Of a DNA stretch of 64,000 nucleotides, positions 59,301 to 64,000 are shown one piece after another. The notes beneath the pieces were generated by a model, which ran no database searches, was not told where the DNA came from, and saw only the letters and a program-made list of their open reading frames with translations. Source of the DNA: Coprinellus micaceus (lineage: Eukaryota > Basidiomycota > Agaricomycetes > Agaricales > Psathyrellaceae); contig OX596339.1 in the NCBI GenBank assembly GCA_951394405.1, forward strand, positions 3,286,001 to 3,350,000. The letters are read 5' to 3'. Numbering within the stretch: position 1 is the first letter of the stretch; the number at the start of each line of letters is the position of its first letter. Position numbers and translations under genes: made by a program.

Positions 59301-60170
59301 TTCGTTGTCACCTATCTGATGCTTGTGAACAGTTGCGTTAGACGGATCTTTCAGCAAGGCCACGGGAATCGCAGAACGAGACCTGACAAGGTTCAGCTAT
59401 TGCAACCGTTACACACCCAGATGATACGAAACCGAGGCCAAGTGGGTTGGCTAGCGTTTGCTTGGCCGCTAAGGGTAGAAAGCGCCCGCTACCACGATAT
59501 GTGTTTATGGAATGCCGTCAAGTGACAAATAAGCGGAGAGCTGCGGTACTGCGGTATTTCACAGCACGGAGAGGCGATGCTGCCCTCTCTCGTCATGCCA
59601 ACATGAAGCCGGAGGGGTGCCTGTTGCAAGAGAGGGCCGAGGAGGACCAAAGGAGGACTTTCGGATAGTCGATGACTAAGGGGGTGATGAAGATGACTGG
59701 GTGGGGTCGCCTGCATGAATAACCATTATAACATAGGTCACCACTGTCTTCGTAAGAGTGGAAGTGTGACCGGACACAATGAAGGCGGAATGGACAGAAG
59801 AGTGATGTTGCAGCGTCTTGATCTCCATCGGGATAAGCGGGAGTGGGCGCCTACGGGCAGACTGTAGGAGTGTCCAACGAAATGTCTCTTCAGAGTCAAA
59901 GTCAACATATACATAAGGCTATGCTAAGTATGGTAGGATAAGTACAGTGTGCATGGGGGTCGGGACGGCGCAGAGAGACGAAAAAGGCATGTACAAGTTC
60001 ATGAGATACAAATACAATCTAAGGACTGACCACGAGGCGTAAACAAATTCAATTCCTTCTCCAAATAGTGACAAGATGCTGTGTAGTCGAGGACGTTCTA
60101 TGGATCGCACCGCAGCCAGCGGATATCCGGTATTCGACGGTGGGTGGGAGTCCGTGGGGTATGTAGGTCA
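56374..60170. other. 3.8-kb gene-poor region
   Basis: No assembled gene. One plus-strand stretch (57678-58154) and a neighbour (58316-58591) look more protein-like than chance, and are listed as a possible decayed gene. A minus-strand frame over 58394-58855 is also unplaced. No inverted terminal repeats, LTRs or transposase motifs were seen. Confidence 0.4.
57678..58591 (+). pseudogene. Possible decayed or unassembled coding region
   Basis: Frame 57678-58154 includes RPFYSPIIFGNDNPLLLGIG and HDDTLSVTILGSEYVLGF, and frame 58316-58591 includes FLALGKALDVYSYGKCHCTC. Each reads like protein but I found no start, no phase-matching introns between them and no known domain. Either a gene with structure I missed or a relic. 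Confidence 0.2.
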
Positions 60171-61690
60171 TTAGAAGAGGAAGTTCTGCGAAGGGGCCAA
60201 GAGCATCGTCAGCATGGGCTTCTAATAAGCGTTAAGGGCCGGATAGGAGAGCACATACCGGAAATCCAGAGCTTTGCTGACCCTTGAAGTTTCCGTGTTT
60301 CGTGTCGACTGGCGGTAAACTGCTCGATTCCCAAGGAAGATGGATCACAGAGTCGGGTTCCAGTGACGTGAAGTGATTGGTCATGTCGGGGTGGTTCGCC
60401 GCGCCGAAGTGATTCGTGTACTGGGAATAACTCAAGTTGCCCAGAGGTTCCGATGGTGATGTTGAGAACGAGTGCGAGCGGCCATGTCCCGTCGGTGAGG
60501 ATTTGAAGAACTGATTTCCCTGAGAAGATTGCTCAGTGTACAGCATGTTGTGGCCCATGTCGGTAAGTGTTGACAGGGTCGAGCTCATGTTGATGTCGAC
60601 CGAGTGGTACGATGAGTCGCTCGAAGAACACGAGGACGGTGAGAAGGAGTGCATGGCGCCATCATATCCTGGTAGCGACGCGAGGTCGTCGTTCATCATT
60701 GATGAGGGTGACTGCCACCCGAGCTCGTACGGTGAATGCCCTCCGGGCGAGAGCATAAGCGGGGCAGACGGGGAGGAGAGGATGGGCAGTGTCATATTTG
60801 GGGTGGCCGGTGAGGCGCTTGAGGATGATGAAACACTCTCAGCCTTGCGACTAGCAAAGTATCCGACGGAGTCGATTGACCGTCTTCGTGCGCGGGCGTT
60901 CCGGGAGTCAGGGTTGAAGCGAGTGATGCTATTGTATCTGTGGGCAGTGTGGTTAGTCGGAATGTAAGATGTTTGGTTGAGTGGCCATTTACCTATTCTT
61001 GGCTGAGAGGCCAGTGCGCCCAGGGAAATATGTCTTCACGATTTTCGTCCAGACTTTCCCGTGCTCTTCGACTGCTCTGAGAAGCATGTCGTCCTGGCGA
61101 AGACGTCAGTGGGAATACGGAACCGTGAGGGTCTTTTGACATACCGATTCAGGGGTCCACGTCGTCCTGTCGATAGCGGGATTGAGGGTGTCTGTCCAAC
61201 GCTTCGCACATTCTATAACAACAATATGAGTCCGGGGAGTGTGGCGGGATGGAGGGCCGAACTCACGATCGCTGTTGCGCGTCTGAACAACCGATGCGAC
61301 CAAGGACCATCTAACATGGAGAGGCGCGTCAACCCTCAGGAGCGGTCAAATGATCAGTCATTCAACTATACCTTGTTCCATATCGATCGATCCCCTTCAC
61401 TAGACGCTCGTCTTCCTCGGGTGACCACCCACCCTTGACGACGTCAGAGGCCATCTTCGCAAACCAACGCTTGCGACAGTCTTTGTTCGTCCTGTTGGGG
61501 ACGTGTTTGGCAATGGCATGCCATTTGGATGGGTTAGAGTTGTTGGGGTCCTCTACAAGGGGCAGGACATGTCAGTATGACGAATGTCGAAGATGGGGAA
61601 GGGCTTACCTTTGGCAACGGCGTCACGGAGAAGCTGGTCTTCCTTCGCTGTCCACGAGCGCCTCTCTCGGCATTGGGGTGGTTGATTCAT
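60171..61690 (-). CDS. Three-repeat (R1R2R3) Myb transcription factor
   Basis: Exons on minus: 61690-61609, 61552-61372, 61310-61267, 61212-61145, 61093-60993, 60937-60259, 60185-60171; 389 residues. R1 (about 9-60) has RRSWTAKEDQLLRDAV and the helix KDCRKRWF; R2 (about 66-112) has GGWSPEEDERLV and SDQCAKRWTDTL; R3 (about 116-162) has TTWTPESDDMLLRAV and GLSAKNRYNSI. The tryptophans that pack each repeat are present. A Ser-rich C-terminal region of about 200 residues follows, ending in a 15-nt last exon (NFLF, stop). Nuclear DNA-binding regulator, possibly of development or metabolism as for other fungal Myb proteins; target genes are not visible. Confidence 0.92.
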
Positions 61691-64000
61691 AGTCGAGGGT
61701 AGGGTGTCGAGCAGGGGCTCAGAAAAGGGGTAAGGCTTAATGAATCGAGGTCAGGATAAGCGAGCCATGTTGGCATGCTTCACTTATAATATTCTGAGGT
61801 GACCACACCACAAACGGGGTTGGTCTGGACGAACGGTTTCTCACACTGGGGAGGTCGATCGGGATCAGTTCGTCTGATTTGGGAGGAGGTGAGATTGCCG
61901 ATTTGTCGCCAGATCGAGTTCTCTCGTGGCCACGCTTTGTGGGCAGGTATTTACGCCCATCTCCGACCGACGAGCCTTCTACAGCAATTGTCTCCGGTGG
62001 GTATCCTTTATTACAGGTCGACCGTACAGGGTTGGTTTGGGACTAAAGCGAGGATTGGGAAGGGGTTTTTGGGAACATGAGATGCGGCGAAGCCGGATTT
62101 GAATTGACCTTGATCTCTAGCAGCTTTTGCGATAATTCACCAGGTTCTAGTTGACGCTGAAGACTGGTAGATGCAAGTGCCACCAGTGGCACAATGGTGA
62201 GCAGGAGCCGAGAACGGAGCTACAGATTTACTACTTGCCTCAAGGCATGTTGTGGACGTAGAAAGGAGACAACCAGGTGCGACTCGGCTCAATTTCAATC
62301 GCGAGGAGACTGATTACGTTTCGACGTAAAGTCCCCGGATATGGCAGAATCCGATCCAATGACTGCAGTTTAAGCTATGATATTTCCTTTTCTGTGTACC
62401 GAGCTGGGTTTAGCCTCAAATACGGACCAATTTGAAGCGCCCGAGTTGCCTGCGAACCTTGACTCTGACTCTATACAACCCTTCAGCGCCATACTTCATC
62501 TCAAGTGCGCCGCTATTAACTGAGTTATGCCCTTGTGCGTCGTTACCTCCGGGACTCAGACGATCCCGTCTGCTGACCACTTATGATAGTGGTCTCTTAT
62601 GATGAAACGGGCGACTGCTTAACGATCTGCATAGCAGCCGTCGGTCAATGTCAAGTGCGCAGCGAAGAAACGCGAAGCAACCTCGTAGATACAAATCAAA
62701 TTGGTCAAGCTTGACCGTGAAGGCCTGGCGGCTGAATGGAACTGGTATACTTGTGGGAAGGCACCCAGTCCCTTGCCATGCATCGTCTCGCAAGGTTAAG
62801 CGACTCCGTAGAGCATACTAACCGCAGAATAGCTCGCCAATATTGACACCGTCTATAGACCATAATTACGGTAGCCCAAAGGACTGCGTAGTATGGTGCT
62901 ATGAATAGGCGCGCATTTGCTCAGCTAGCGATCACGTCGCTGCCATGATAGATGCTGTTTGCGTACATGGTCCTGCTGGCAGGCTACCGTTCAGGAAATA
63001 AAGAGTATCTCCGGATATGAGTACATTTTGCTCCCCGTCGGTGCCACACCCCTCCGTGTACTGAATTCAAGCCATACCGCATTGGAGTTGCCTTCCAGGT
63101 ATCTGGGCTTGATGATTATGTATCAGCTCAGGCGGTAAAATCCTCGGAAATGCTATGGATACACGAGAGCGCTTTGAACATAACATAACCTTCAAAGTGC
63201 GGCAGTCCGAGGAGAGAGGGGTTCTATCGCCAACGGCGGCATGTTGAGCGATTTCATCAACTGATGCGAGAGACCGCCGACAATGTTACAAGTTCTCAAG
63301 GCTATCCGCTCTTACCGAGGCACATTCCTTTTCGGGCGACCGCCAGGGGAGAGTGGAGCCCAAGTCAAATCGCCGTCACTTCTATCAGAACCCCTGACAT
63401 TCTGCTTCCATAACGAGCCACGCAGGTGTAGCGTTATCCTGCGAGCATCTGTGCGAGTCAGGGTAAGTAAGTACGACGAGGCCATTGAGCTCGATTTTCG
63501 AGGGTTGTCCACGGACTTGAAGATTCGGCGTGTGTATACTGTGCAATCCGGGAAACGCGAGAGATCATGACAGCGCTCCTCACCAGGTCGCACAAGACGA
63601 GATGCGGCGTTAACTTTGAAATCGGTATGCATCTGCCTCTGTGAGAAATATGAGGTGCAAGGTGGACAGAAAATGACGATGAACAATTCGAAAATGACAT
63701 GTCCCCTGATACTTCGCAGTTGAAGTTCAGGGCTGGAGATCCTATCGTCGGACAATGTCCGACAAAGCTGAGCAGAGGAGGGAGGCCGGTCGGACGATCT
63801 CGCATGCTGATTGCCGGAGAGATTCGCGTTCCCACCTCCATTTCCCCGCCACGATTTCTGAGTGGTGAATACGTCCCAACGAGGCCATGCAACTGCCTTG
63901 TACTGAATAGAGGATAACGTCCAGAAAATCACAGTCTTTCTCCCCGTATTGTGTGTGTGGACACCTGCCTCAGGCGGCGCGACGACCAGTGCACCCGAAG
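61691..64000. other. Window-end region without recognised gene
   Basis: 2.3 kb containing the Myb promoter at its left end. The longest frame (63312-63932, minus, 206 codons) has no motif and could belong to a gene beyond the window or be chance. No repeat or RNA gene found. Confidence 0.4.

Noticed and set aside
56374..60170. Possible transposable element in the gene-poor stretch
   Set aside because: No terminal repeats, target duplications, reverse transcriptase or transposase motifs could be found by eye.

Overview
The window reads as a gene-dense, intron-rich chromosome segment of a filamentous basidiomycete, most likely an Agaricomycete. The grounds are gene structures with up to eleven exons separated by 40 to 103 nt introns (mostly 45 to 70 nt), a Zn2Cys6 factor with the fungal middle-homology domain, and typically basidiomycete families: a MARVEL-like membrane protein, an HSP20-like protein with a serine-rich leader, a CE4 chitin deacetylase and a trypsin-like serine protease family. 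I saw no tRNA, rRNA, CRISPR or bacterial-type signal.

Layout. 1-2.6 kb: Zn2Cys6 transcription factor (-, C-terminus runs off the window). 5.9-7.9 kb: Sfp1-like C2H2 factor (+). 12.3-17.3 kb: large AreA-GATA-like/DUF3295 (Mks1-type) protein (+). 18.7-24 kb: oxidoreductase and detoxification group: zinc-free MDR reductase (+), glutathione S-transferase (-), cytochrome P450 (-). 24.7-26.4 kb: trypsin-like serine protease homologue (+), bracketed by two diverged direct repeats of about 220-240 bp, each carrying the same long palindrome. 29.2-32.1 kb: C2H2 protein (+). 33.2-34.0 kb: HSP20-like protein (-). 36.1-37.4 kb: Pfa3-like DHHC palmitoyltransferase (-), divergent from an ankyrin/MYND protein (+, 37.7-39.2 kb), which converges on a MARVEL-like membrane protein (-, 39.3-40.9 kb). 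42.7-44.9 kb: F-box/WD40 protein (+). 46.2-50.1 kb: large disordered protein of unknown function (+). 51.5-52.7 kb: chitin deacetylase (+). 54.7-56.4 kb: aldose 1-epimerase (-). 60.2-61.7 kb: three-repeat Myb factor (-). The rest is noncoding or holds only ORFs I cannot place.

The strongest unexpected signal is micro-exons. Joining exons by phase and protein motif requires a 6-nt exon that supplies the third cysteine of the Zn2Cys6 cluster and a single-nucleotide exon that completes the Trp codon of the DHHC-Pro-Trp motif. There are also 12-nt (chitin deacetylase), 14-nt (P450 I-helix) and 18-nt (C2H2 finger) exons. Two are in-frame cassettes whose skipping would remove a zinc ligand. Two GC-AG introns and a terminal intron whose splicing may create the stop codon add to this picture. 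All exon joins were derived by eye from splice consensus, reading phase and conserved motifs; none was checked against RNA.

Functionally the genes are a mixture rather than one pathway: four or five regulators (Zn2Cys6, Sfp1-like, Mks1-like, C2H2, Myb), an F-box substrate adaptor, membrane proteins, wall and sugar enzymes, and one small oxidative/detoxification group.
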